Positions 33,247-40,917 of a stretch of 64,000 bases of DNA are shown here, in pieces (positions within the stretch are counted from its first letter, which is position 1; each line of letters begins with the position of its first letter). Origin of the DNA: Bin87 sp965204685 (GTDB lineage: Bacteria > Chloroflexota > Dehalococcoidia > Lucifugimonadales > UBA3495). Position numbers and translations under genes: made by a program. The stretch covers positions 434,001-498,000 of the forward strand of contig OZ242004.1 in assembly GCA_965204685.1 (NCBI GenBank). Direction: 5' to 3'. Under the pieces are notes generated by a model. The model was not told the origin of the DNA and ran no database searches. It worked only from the letters and a program-made list of their open reading frames with translations.

Positions 33247-34200
33247 ATGCCGCAAGCCGGTATTCCGTCGGAGCAGGAAGTGCTGGGCTGGTTCGAAAGC
33301 CTGTCCAACTGGGGTAGATGGGGCGATGACGACGAGTTGGGCACGCCCAACCTGATAACTCCCGAGAAGACTCGCCAGGCTCTGGCCACCGTCGAAGAGG
33401 GCCGTTGCGTGTCATTGTCTCGGGACGTTACCTGGGAGCCGGCCCCAGATGTGCCGGCTCCTCCAGTGCATTACATGGTCGAAAGCGGCGAGGGCTGGGC
33501 CACCGGCGACAAGGTGTCCAACCGCCCATCCGCGGTGGCTATGGACTACATCGGCATGATCTTCCACGGCGTTTCGGTGACGCACGTCGACAGCCTGGCC
33601 CACTTCTTCTGGAACGGTAAGACTTACAACGGCAAGCCGGCCCACATGGTGTCCACCAGCCTCGGCGCCACCGTGTGCTCCGTCGAACAGGCTAAAAACG
33701 GCTTCATCACCCGCGGCGTACTGGTGGACGTGCCGTTCGTCCGCGGCATCGACTGGGTGGAGCGCGGCGAGGGCGTCATGCCCGACGACATCCTGGCCGC
33801 CGAGGAGCGTTGCGGCTTTCGCATCGAACCCGGCGACGTGCTCCTGGTGCGCACCGGCCAGCTCCGGCGCCGCATGGTCGAGGGCCCCGTGCCCCGTGAA
33901 GCCGGCTCCACCGCGTGCCAGGCGGCTTGTCTCCCCCTGTTCCGGGAACGGGACATCGCCGTCCTGGGCTCGGACACCGGCAACGACGTCAGCCCGCCTC
34001 AGTATCCGGGCGAGCTCACCAACCCGGTGCACCAAGTGTCAATCACTGCCATGGGCCTGTGGATACTGGACAACGCCAACCTGGAGGAGGTGGCCGAAGC
34101 CTGCCGGGAACGCAACCGCTGGACCTTCATGGTCAGCATCAACCCCCTGCGCCTCCAGAACACCACCGGCTCTCCGGTCAACCCGGTCGCGGTGTTCTGA
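33247..34200 (+). CDS. Cyclase family protein (kynurenine formamidase-like hydrolase)
   Basis: This 317-residue protein starts at 33247 (MPQAGIPSEQ), because GGAGG at 33234-33238 is 8 nt upstream; the ATG at 33241 is too close. The cyclase metal motif is present as FHGVSVTHVDSLAHFFW, matching HxGxxxTHxDxxxH. The second half has EPGDVLLVRTG and SDTGNDV. It resembles the longer branch of the family, typically metal-dependent amide or ester hydrolases. Monocistronic. Confidence 0.87.
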   Translation: MPQAGIPSEQEVLGWFESLSNWGRWGDDDELGTPNLITPEKTRQALATVEEGRCVSLSRDVTWEPAPDVPAPPVHYMVESGEGWATGDKVSNRPSAVAMDYIGMIFHGVSVTHVDSLAHFFWNGKTYNGKPAHMVSTSLGATVCSVEQAKNGFITRGVLVDVPFVRGIDWVERGEGVMPDDILAAEERCGFRIEPGDVLLVRTGQLRRRMVEGPVPREAGSTACQAACLPLFRERDIAVLGSDTGNDVSPPQYPGELTNPVHQVSITAMGLWILDNANLEEVAEACRERNRWTFMVSINPLRLQNTTGSPVNPVAVF

Positions 34201-34250
34201 AGCCTCAGGGCGTCGAACGCGAAAACCGTGGAACTATCCGGTCAAGGTTA

Positions 34251-34280
34251 TTGACACCGTGCGGACGGATAAAGTATCAC
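34251..34280 (+). promoter_or_regulatory. Putative promoter of the DUF5679 gene
   Basis: TTGACA (34251-34256) and TATCAC (34275-34280) are spaced 18 bp, about 55 bp upstream of the ATG at 34336. Confidence 0.45.
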
Positions 34281-34335
34281 AGTGAGATGCCCCACAAACG
34301 AACGTCAACGACGTGATAAGGAGGAACCTCAACCG

Positions 34336-34491
34336 ATGACTACTCAAGTACAAATTTACTGCGTCAAGTGCAAGTCGAAGACCGACTCGAGCGATGTGCA
34401 GGGCGTCACTATGAAAAACGGCCGTCCGGCAACCCAGGCGATTTGCACCGTTTGCGGGACCAAGAAATTCCGGATCGGAGCCACCCCGTAG
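34336..34491 (+). CDS. DUF5679 zinc-ribbon mini-protein
   Basis: This 51-residue protein has two Cys pairs (YCVKCKSK and ICTVCGTKKF) that would bind one zinc ion. The small treble-cleft-like architecture matches DUF5679, a family frequent in Dehalococcoidia and other Chloroflexota and partly similar to ribosome-associated zinc ribbons. AAGGAGG lies about 11 nt upstream of the ATG. It has its own promoter and terminator, which argues for a highly expressed single-gene unit. Confidence 0.85.
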   Translation: MTTQVQIYCVKCKSKTDSSDVQGVTMKNGRPATQAICTVCGTKKFRIGATP

Positions 34492-34617
34492 TGATGGCGG
34501 ACGTGCTTTCAACATCATTCGCATCCTCAGCGCAGCTGAGGTCGAGGCCACGCGACGGTTGTTGAGTATATGACCCGGCAACCAGGAGGGCGCACGGCCC
34601 CACGGGTAGCCATGAGA

Positions 34618-34655
34618 AAGGGTGTCCGCCAACGGCAGGCGCCCTTTTCGGTTTT
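34618..34655 (+). terminator. Rho-independent terminator
   Basis: AAGGGTGTC pairs with GGCGCCCTT (two G-U pairs) and is followed by TTTTCGGTTTT. It follows the DUF5679 gene after about 125 nt and may also serve the convergent MerA-like gene. Confidence 0.65.
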
Positions 34656-34666
34656 CGTCCCCGCCA

Positions 34667-36091
34667 TCATCCCCGGCCGGAACCTGCGAACCACCTCACC
34701 AGCTTCCCGGTAATCCCCGTCGTCAGACTTCCCAGATATGCATCCCACGCCAGTTGCTGGTTCCCGGTCGCCAGGGATGGGTATGCCTGCATCGTCCGGG
34801 CGACGTCGGCCATCTTGAGCCCATTGTCACCTGCCAGGGTCCACGCTTGCAGCGTTTCTGCCGCCCGTTGGCCGACCACCGTGGCGCCGACAGTCTTCCC
34901 GTTGCTCCGCCGCACCACCTTGATGAACCCTTCGGTGGCGTCTTGGGTCACCGCCCGGTCGATGTGCGTCATCGGTAGGATCGAAACCCGTACCTTGTCG
35001 CCGAACCGCTGCCGGGCCTGCTCCTCCGTGTAGCCGGCGTGCGCCACCTCCGGGTCGGTGAACGTCGCCCACGGCGGATGCTGCGGACGTGCCCGCGAAC
35101 GGCCGGGCAGCAGCATGTTCCGCACGGCCATCGCTCCCTGGAAGCCGGCGTAATGCGTGAACTGAAAGCCGCCCGCGCAGTCGCCGGCGGCGTAGATATG
35201 TTTCACGCTGGTCCGCAGATAATCGTCCACCGTGATCCCCCGCGGGCTGTGTTCGATGCCTGCCTGGTCCAGCCCCAGGCTATACACGTTGGCCCGGCGG
35301 CCCACGGCGACCAGCAGCGCGTCTCCTCTGATCGTCTCACCGCCGGCGCTTACCGCGATGCTCGCCCTGTCGCCGGCCGGTTTTACCGACTCCACCGGAG
35401 ATGATAAGCGCAGGTCGATCCCATCCCGACGCAGCGCTTGGGCTACGGCCTGGCTGGCCTCCGGTTCGTCGTTAGGCAGCAGCCGGTCCATCGCTTCCAC
35501 CAGGGTCACGCGAGAGCCCAGCCGCTGGCATCCTTGCGCTAGCTCGCACCCGATGGGGCCGCCGCCGATGACGACCAATTGATCTGGCAGCGCTGCCAGA
35601 TCCCAAAATGTCTCGTAAGTCAGGTACGGCGTGTCCTCCAGCCCAGGAATCGGCGGTACGAATGGCGCGGCTCCCGTGCAGATCAGGAAGCGCCGCGCCA
35701 AGATTTCCCGCTGGCCGACGGCCAGAGTGCGAGCGTCCCGGAACTCGGCACGTCCCTCCAGCACGTCAATCCCCTCTGCCCGCAGCGTTTCCGGCGACTC
35801 CTGGGCGAAGACCTGGTTCACTGCGCTCTGCACCCAATCCATCACGGCGCCGAAATCGACCTGTTGATCACGGACGGTGATCCCGTACCGGCCCGCGCTC
35901 CGTATCGTGTGCGCCACCCTGGCGGCGTGCAGCAGGGTTTTGCTCGGCACACAACCCGTCCAGGTGCAGTCGCCGCCCACCCGGTTGGCCTCGATGAGCG
36001 CCACCCGCTTGCCCAGCCGCGCCGCGAACCGCGCCGCCGTTAACCCGGCGGAACCCGCTCCGATGATGGCGATGTCGAATTGGGCAGGCAT
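34667..36091 (-). CDS. FAD/NAD(P)-dependent disulfide oxidoreductase, MerA-like
   Basis: This 474-residue protein has the FAD-binding IAIIGAGSAGLTAARFAARLG, the redox disulfide GGDCTWTGCVPSK (C-x4-C), the NAD(P)-binding VVIGGGPIGCELAQG, and the second FAD motif YAAGDCAGG. The C-terminal dimer interface reads ARTMQAYPSLATGNQQL, lacking the His-Glu dyad of lipoamide dehydrogenase and the vicinal Cys pair of mercuric reductase. There is no N-terminal HMA domain. It belongs with the MerA-like group of unknown electron acceptor. Confidence 0.85.
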   Translation of the reverse strand: MPAQFDIAIIGAGSAGLTAARFAARLGKRVALIEANRVGGDCTWTGCVPSKTLLHAARVAHTIRSAGRYGITVRDQQVDFGAVMDWVQSAVNQVFAQESPETLRAEGIDVLEGRAEFRDARTLAVGQREILARRFLICTGAAPFVPPIPGLEDTPYLTYETFWDLAALPDQLVVIGGGPIGCELAQGCQRLGSRVTLVEAMDRLLPNDEPEASQAVAQALRRDGIDLRLSSPVESVKPAGDRASIAVSAGGETIRGDALLVAVGRRANVYSLGLDQAGIEHSPRGITVDDYLRTSVKHIYAAGDCAGGFQFTHYAGFQGAMAVRNMLLPGRSRARPQHPPWATFTDPEVAHAGYTEEQARQRFGDKVRVSILPMTHIDRAVTQDATEGFIKVVRRSNGKTVGATVVGQRAAETLQAWTLAGDNGLKMADVARTMQAYPSLATGNQQLAWDAYLGSLTTGITGKLVRWFAGSGRG

Positions 36092-36152
36092 ATCGACGCA
36101 AACCTCCGGGGACTACCTAACTATACGTCCCCGGACGGCCGTCAGATCAGCG

Positions 36153-36174
36153 CGGCCCCTTGATCTGGTCCGGC
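36153..36174. repeat. Direct repeat of the dctM 3' end, copy 1 (orphan)
   Basis: A 22-bp block centred on CCTTGATCTGGTCC is identical to 36634-36655. Read on the minus strand it encodes PDQIKGP followed, in this copy too, by Arg and a TGA stop, the same C-terminus as the TRAP permease. It is a displaced tail of a dctM-like gene. Confidence 0.75.
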
Positions 36175-36194
36175 GATGCAGTTCGCGCCGCCGC

Positions 36195-36581
36195 TTACCC
36201 GCCGGCGACAGCCTCCGCGTCGTCAATGTATTGCGCCGTCTCGCGTATGCGGCGCTCGGTTTCCTGGTTGCAGGCGCCGATGTAGAAGCACGATCCGTGC
36301 AGTTGGCTTAGGCGGCTGTAGTAGCGGCCCTGCAGGGCCGTGGCTCGGGGTTCGGTACGAGCCAGGGCATCAAGTCCGTCGCTCGTCAGGCCGGTGGGGC
36401 CGGGCTCCTCGCCGATCCGGGCGAGCAGTAAGCCGTCGGTGGCGCGCTTGGTTGCACACCAGGCTTTCTCGGCGGCGTCTCTGATGTCACCCGCCTCGAA
36501 GCGCTCTACAGCCTGTGCCTGCATTTGACGGGCATCATCGAATATCGCCCGCACGATGTCCTGGATCGATGTGGAAGCCAT
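36195..36581 (-). CDS. Small helical protein, PaREP1/HEPN-like
   Basis: This 128-residue, all-helical protein (MASTSIQDIVRAIF) contains AVERFEAGDIRDAAEKAWCATKRATDGLLLARIG, which resembles PaREP1 and HEPN-domain proteins. RLSQLHGSCFY provides an R-x4-H motif like that of HEPN RNases. The function is unknown; HEPN proteins often act as RNases or toxins. No MNT or other antitoxin is adjacent. It sits between two copies of the dctM 3' tail, suggesting rearrangement. Confidence 0.6.
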   Translation of the reverse strand: MASTSIQDIVRAIFDDARQMQAQAVERFEAGDIRDAAEKAWCATKRATDGLLLARIGEEPGPTGLTSDGLDALARTEPRATALQGRYYSRLSQLHGSCFYIGACNQETERRIRETAQYIDDAEAVAGG

Positions 36582-36627
36582 GGATATCACTCCGAGATCT
36601 GTAGCCCAATTCTACCAGTTCAGGACC

Positions 36628-38130
36628 TTACCTCGGCCCCTTGATCTGGTCCGGCAGCCACAGCGCCAGGTCCGGGAACGCGATGATCAGGCCGATCACC
36701 ACGGCCATGCAGGCCATGAACGGCAGCACTCCGATGTACACGTCGTTGATGGTGCCCGTTTGAGCCACCCGGCCCGTGCCGTCCACCTCCTGTTGGGCCA
36801 CGTCGTGCCTTGCCCCCTGCAGCACGTACAGGCTGAGCCCCTGGGGCGGGCTGATCTGCGCCGCCTCAAGCAAGATGATCATGATGATCCCGAACCACAG
36901 CAGGTCCACCTCGGCAGCCCGAAGCACCGGAGATATGATCGGCAGCGTGGTTAGCATCATGGAATACGCTTCCATAAAGGTGCCCAGCAGCAGGTAGAAC
37001 ACAACCAGGAACAGCACCAACTGCACCGTGGTCAGGTTGAAGCTGGCCACCCACTCCGCCATGGTGATGGAGATGCGCAGGTACGCGAAGGCGAACTGCA
37101 GCGTGAACGCTGCCATCAGGATGAACAGGATCATCGCCGAGGAGCGGGCCGCCGAACCGCAGGACTCCAGGGTCATCATGCCCATGAAACGGCAATAATT
37201 CCGGAAACTCTGGGCGTGGAACCGGTACTGCTCGCGCCAACCCTCCAGCGTTCCCCGCACCTCCGGCGACAACCGCTCGGCGATGCCGCTACGGAGCAGC
37301 ATTCCCGCGATGTTGCCGGCGAACAGCCGCACGAAGTTGTAGATGATTGCCAGCATCATCGCGCCAGCTACGCCGAAACCCGCCGCCTCCGAGGGGGTTG
37401 CCCACCCGAAGTAGATGCTGCCCAGCACGATGAAGATCAGCGCCATCACCGGGACCATCAGGACCGTGAATAGCAGCCGCTCCGTCCAGCCCTCCCAGGT
37501 CCAGAACCGTCCCTGCTGCTGGCGGGGCGCGATGGCCGGCCAGATCACCGACGCCACGCCGATCATCAGCATGAACACCAGCGCCAGCAGTATCCCCGGG
37601 ATGAAACCCGCCAGGAACAACCGCCCGATGGACTCCCCCACCGTCAGCCCGTAGAGCACCAGCAGGATGCTCGGCGGGATCAGTATTCCCAGCGTTCCGC
37701 CGGCCGCCAGCGACCCGACCACCAACCGCTCCTGGTAGCCCTGCGCCCGGAACGAAGGCAGCGCCACCCGGCTCACCGTCGCCGCCGTGGCGATGCTGGA
37801 GCCGGCGCACGCCGCGAACACCGCGCACGAGGCGATGTTGGTGTGCATCAGGCCGCCGGGAATGAAATCCACCCACCGTGACAGGGCGCGGTACATCAGG
37901 TCGGCGAACCCGCCCCGCAGCACGATCTCGCCCATCAGGATGAACAGCGGGATCGCCACCAGGTTGACGTTGGTGTTGGTCTCCCACGCCCGGTTGCCCA
38001 TGATGTTCCAGACCGGATTGTCCGAGAACAGGTTGAGCAGGATCAGCGCCAACGACCCCAGCGCCCCGGCCACGTACATGCCGGCCAGGAACATGATCCC
38101 CATCAGGACGAACGCGACGGCGATGAGCAT
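36628..38130 (-). CDS. dctM: TRAP transporter large permease (DctM-like)
   Basis: This 500-residue integral membrane protein fits the TRAP DctM family: about 12 segments, with GGLMHTNIASCAVFAACAGSSIATAATVSRVALPSF and GGTLGILIPPSILLVLYG as hallmarks. It is longer than the usual ~430 residues because of a hydrophilic insert of roughly 70 residues after IAERLSPEVRG. Start chosen at 38130 (MLIAVAFVLMG). It uses a Na+ or H+ gradient to import organic acids delivered by a periplasmic DctP. No dctP or dctQ gene is found in the window. The upstream flank is repeat-rich. Confidence 0.87.
   Translation of the reverse strand: MLIAVAFVLMGIMFLAGMYVAGALGSLALILLNLFSDNPVWNIMGNRAWETNTNVNLVAIPLFILMGEIVLRGGFADLMYRALSRWVDFIPGGLMHTNIASCAVFAACAGSSIATAATVSRVALPSFRAQGYQERLVVGSLAAGGTLGILIPPSILLVLYGLTVGESIGRLFLAGFIPGILLALVFMLMIGVASVIWPAIAPRQQQGRFWTWEGWTERLLFTVLMVPVMALIFIVLGSIYFGWATPSEAAGFGVAGAMMLAIIYNFVRLFAGNIAGMLLRSGIAERLSPEVRGTLEGWREQYRFHAQSFRNYCRFMGMMTLESCGSAARSSAMILFILMAAFTLQFAFAYLRISITMAEWVASFNLTTVQLVLFLVVFYLLLGTFMEAYSMMLTTLPIISPVLRAAEVDLLWFGIIMIILLEAAQISPPQGLSLYVLQGARHDVAQQEVDGTGRVAQTGTINDVYIGVLPFMACMAVVIGLIIAFPDLALWLPDQIKGPR
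36634..36655. repeat. Direct repeat of the dctM 3' end, copy 2 (in gene)
   Basis: Identical 22-bp partner of 36153-36174, here in its native place encoding the last residues of the TRAP permease (LPDQIKGPR). The two copies bracket the HEPN-like ORF about 480 bp apart. Confidence 0.75.
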
Positions 38131-38300
38131 GAGACGGTCTGGCTTCTCTCGGGTCGGGGATTTGGGAGCACACAAAAACCCCGTCGTGCGACCTGTTTAC
38201 CGACCTGGCACGGAGCCGCCGGTAATGGCGCCGCGGCGACGGGGTGAAAACCTGCGCCATCTTATCCGACGACGTGGGCACTGTCTACCGGGGCGATCCG

Positions 38301-38364
38301 CTCACGCGTACCCGGTTTGGCTAGACCGGGGAATTTGCATGGATGCACAGGATAGACGGGATGG
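38301..38364. repeat. GATGCACAGGAT-family repeat, copy in repeat cluster
   Basis: It shares CTCACGCGTACCC, GTTTGGC, GACCGGGGAATTT and CATGGATGCACA with the inverted copy at about 33091-33151. It is immediately followed by the ATTCCGGC hairpin. Non-coding. Confidence 0.65.
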
Positions 38365-38787
38365 ATTCCGGCTTTCGCCGGAATGACGGGCTCTTTGGAT
38401 TGGGTTGCAATGGCTCCTTTTGGATTGGATTTTTGCAGGTGACCGGACAGTTGGTTTTTGCAGGTGATCGGGTGATTGGTTGCTTGATTTGACCAGGTTC
38501 CGGGAAGTGATCAGCCCCACGGCCGGGGGTAATGCGCTTGCTTTTTGCCCTCATTTTCCATGCCCACGGCATGGCGCGCTGTTGCGGGCGCGGCGACCCA
38601 GGAGACTACTCCGATTAGAGCGGTCGGGGACAGTCTCCTGCGATACGGGTAGCGACTTGGATGCTGATCGGATTTGGCCGTGTGTTCTCGGAACCTGGTC
38701 GGGAAGGGACAATCACCTGCGGGACACAGAATAGCACGGGCGTTCTGAATGGGTCAAGAGGTAGTTTGGCACGGATGGACGGGGGAA

Positions 38788-38833
38788 CGTCAGAATCAGG
38801 ATTTACGGGATTTTATAATTTAGCAGGATTGGG
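38788..38833. repeat. 112-bp element, left-half copy 3
   Basis: Only the left arm is present (CGTCAGAATCAGGATTT through AGCAGGATTGGG). The right half is missing, replaced by GTTGGTTGGCGGG and then a GAGATTGCC-type repeat fragment. Confidence 0.75.
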
Positions 38834-38859
38834 TTGGTTGGCGGGTGGGCGCCGAGCCG

Positions 38860-38920
38860 ACGAGATTGCCGCGCTGCGCTCGCAATGACAAATTGGGTAC
38901 GCTCGCGATGACAAACTGTG
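38860..38920. repeat. GAGATTGCC/CGCAATGAC repeat fragment, copy 2
   Basis: It contains GACGAGATTGCCGCGCTGCGCTCGCAATGAC, here described by its ends GACGAGATTGCC and CGCTCGCAATGAC. A second degenerate CGCTCGCGATGACAAACTG follows. Confidence 0.65.
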
Positions 38921-39008
38921 TACGCGTGAGGGGCGATCCGATGGCGGCAACGCGGACCCGGCGTGGCTCGGATTGACCTGACGGGAGGGATGTCCCCTGG
39001 TCGTAGGT

Positions 39009-39728
39009 CTAGGCGCGGCAACAGGCCATCCGACACGCGGACAGGCCATACCAGCATCTCAGGCAGAAGCAGACCAGCGCCGATCGGCCCCCAAACTCGG
39101 GCTCATCTTCGTGCTCATCATCGTGGTCGTGGTGCCCGGAGAAATTCTCCATGCCTTCCTTGATGAAGAAGGGGATCAGCAACAGGGCTGCGACCGGGTC
39201 CGCCCACCACCAGGAGAGCAAGACGTTGAGTCCCAGACCGACCAGTATGGCCAGATCCTGGAGATCGCAGAACAGGCTCTCCACTGCTTCGGCGCGGAGA
39301 GCGCGGGACTGCATGCGCGCGGCGATGCGCATCTTGGCTACGTAGAGGACACTCATCACGAGGGCGCTGGCTACCGCGATCCCGATGCCCGCCAAGCTCG
39401 GCTGCGGCTCCGGCAACCATCCCCCCAGGCTAACCACCGAATGCAGCCCGACGTACCCTGCCAAGACAAAGAAGGTGATCCCGACCAGCCGTTGCGCCCG
39501 CAGTTCCGCCGCCTCGTCCTCGTGCCCTTCGCCTTCCTGCCTCAAGCGCCACACCAGCACTCCGCCGGCGAAGAGCTCGATGATGCTGTCCAGCCCGAAC
39601 GCGATGAGGGCCACGCTGCCAACCCGGGCGCCGGCCCAGAAGGCGACTACAGCCTCAACCAGGTTCCACGCCAGGCCGATGGATACCAGAACCAGCGCCG
39701 TTCGGCGCAGGTCATCGGCTTGCACCAT
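39009..39728 (-). CDS. Cation diffusion facilitator-like transporter with His- and Cys-rich tail
   Basis: This 239-residue protein has about six membrane segments of the CDF/cation efflux type. Metal-site segments are FGLDSIIELFAGG in TM2 and AVESLFCDLQDLAILVGLGLN in TM5. It is shorter than most CDFs because the cytoplasmic C-terminal domain is replaced by a short tail: GHHDHDDEHEDEPEFGG (His/Asp cluster) and then CFCLRCWYGLSACRMACCRA (six Cys). It probably exports a divalent metal across the cytoplasmic membrane. The tail suggests metal capture or sensing. Confidence 0.8.
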   Translation of the reverse strand: MVQADDLRRTALVLVSIGLAWNLVEAVVAFWAGARVGSVALIAFGLDSIIELFAGGVLVWRLRQEGEGHEDEAAELRAQRLVGITFFVLAGYVGLHSVVSLGGWLPEPQPSLAGIGIAVASALVMSVLYVAKMRIAARMQSRALRAEAVESLFCDLQDLAILVGLGLNVLLSWWWADPVAALLLIPFFIKEGMENFSGHHDHDDEHEDEPEFGGRSALVCFCLRCWYGLSACRMACCRA

Positions 39729-39903
39729 ATCGTTTCGTCCCTCCGGGGTCCGTTTCCGCCACAGGGCGCTTAACAGACCCGCTAAAACCGGTGCGACCGA
39801 GTGCAGTCTAACAGGCGGAAGGCGATTTGTGGCGCTTAAGGCTGAGCCAATCGGTACTGAAACTCGTCAGCCGATGTCAATCCGTTCCGCCGCATGAGGA
39901 ATT

Positions 39904-39980
39904 ATTTTGACATCGATGCACAGGATGAACAGGATTGGATGCGAGCGATATCCTGTTCATCCTGTCTATCGATGTAGGAT
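39904..39980. repeat. 25-bp-arm inverted repeat, GATGCACAGGAT family
   Basis: CATCGATGCACAGGATGAAC... on the left is answered by ...GTTCATCCTGTCTATCGATG on the right, leaving a loop of about 12 nt. It lies in the 291-bp gap upstream of the cation transporter and downstream of the alpha/beta hydrolase; nothing else is visible there. Confidence 0.7.
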
Positions 39981-40019
39981 TAATCTGCTGATCGAACCGG
40001 GGTGTTGAGCCTGACCCGT

Positions 40020-40727
40020 TTATTCGGTGACCGGCGCCGGCAGGTGTTCCGGTATCCAGGTGCGTAGCAGATCGCCCAGCTCTTCCCGGCACTCGTCCAG
40101 GCGGTGTTCCGCGCCTTCGTAGAGCACCAGTTCCTTGGGCTCCTTGGCCCAGTCGTGGATGGCGACGGCGCAGGAGAAGGGCAGGCGAGTGTCGGCTTTG
40201 CCGTGGACCACCAGCAGCGGCTTGGGGGAGATCATGCCGGCTCCCTGCGCTCCATAGGTCTGAGGCGACAGGGAAACCACCCCGGCGATGTTGTCGCTCA
40301 CTGCGCCGGCGGCGATGACCACCGCGCCCCCAAAGGAATGTCCCACCACGATGGCCGGGCCGTGTCCGGTGGCCCGCAGGAAGTTGCAACCGGCCACCAG
40401 GTCCAGCGCGCACTCCTGGATGTTGTTGGGATGCCGGTAGTCCATGCGCAGGGACGTGATGCCCTGGCCGGTCATTTCCTCGGCCAGTTCGGCGTAGAGT
40501 CCGCTGCCTGGGCCGCCGAAACCGCCCCGGGCTCCGCAGACCCAGACCACGGCCCTGGTGGTTTCCTCGGCGGCGTGCGGGATGGCCGGGATGTCGCCGC
40601 GATTGGTGCAGATCAGCAGGCCCTGGCCGTTCTCGCCCTCGTGGGGCGGGCCGACCATGACCTTTTCGATCATCATGCCGATGCGATTTTCCGATGGTTG
40701 CTCGCCGGAGCCGGATTGAGTGGACAT
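40020..40727 (-). CDS. Alpha/beta hydrolase, dienelactone hydrolase / serine aminopeptidase-like
   Basis: This 235-residue protein has nucleophile elbow VVGHSFGGAV, the acid in VVHGKADTRLP and the His in YEGAEHRLDE, a complete catalytic triad in a minimal fold. It is cytosolic with no lid domain. It is divergent from the GlcD-GlcF fusion gene, with a 190-bp gap. An esterase or lactonase acting on a small substrate is likely. Confidence 0.85.
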   Translation of the reverse strand: MSTQSGSGEQPSENRIGMMIEKVMVGPPHEGENGQGLLICTNRGDIPAIPHAAEETTRAVVWVCGARGGFGGPGSGLYAELAEEMTGQGITSLRMDYRHPNNIQECALDLVAGCNFLRATGHGPAIVVGHSFGGAVVIAAGAVSDNIAGVVSLSPQTYGAQGAGMISPKPLLVVHGKADTRLPFSCAVAIHDWAKEPKELVLYEGAEHRLDECREELGDLLRTWIPEHLPAPVTE

Positions 40728-40917
40728 ATCGCCGCCTTTCGTGGGTCGGTTGGTTGCGCCAATATAACACGGTCACCTCGCGGGAAACGGCCGGACGCCG
40801 GCGCGAACCGGGCGGCCAGAATGCGCGTGCTATACTGCCGGCCAGGCGCTTGCGCTCTGCTTTGCTACTCTGAATCGTCCGCGACGGGACGGTTCGGATC
40901 ACTTGGGAGGACTACAG

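Larger units (their letters stand above)
38131..39008. other. 878-bp non-coding repeat cluster
   Basis: This gap contains no credible gene. It holds a GATGCACAGGAT-family repeat (38301-38364), a perfect hairpin ATTCCGGC-TTTC-GCCGGAAT (about 38363-38382), short direct repeats of TTTTTGCAGGTGA at 38434 and 38456, a half copy of the 112-bp element (38788-38833) and a GAGATTGCC/CGCAATGAC palindrome fragment (about 38860-38920). It looks like a hot spot for insertion of small non-autonomous elements. Confidence 0.7.

Noticed and set aside
34667..36091. Mercuric reductase with a mer operon
   Set aside because: No HMA domain, no C-terminal Cys pair and no merR, merT or merP nearby. Only a MerA-like assignment is supported.
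38131..39008. Possible CRISPR array in the repeat cluster
   Set aside because: The repeats here are of different families, irregularly spaced and mostly palindromic. There is no set of equal repeats with equal-length spacers and no cas gene.
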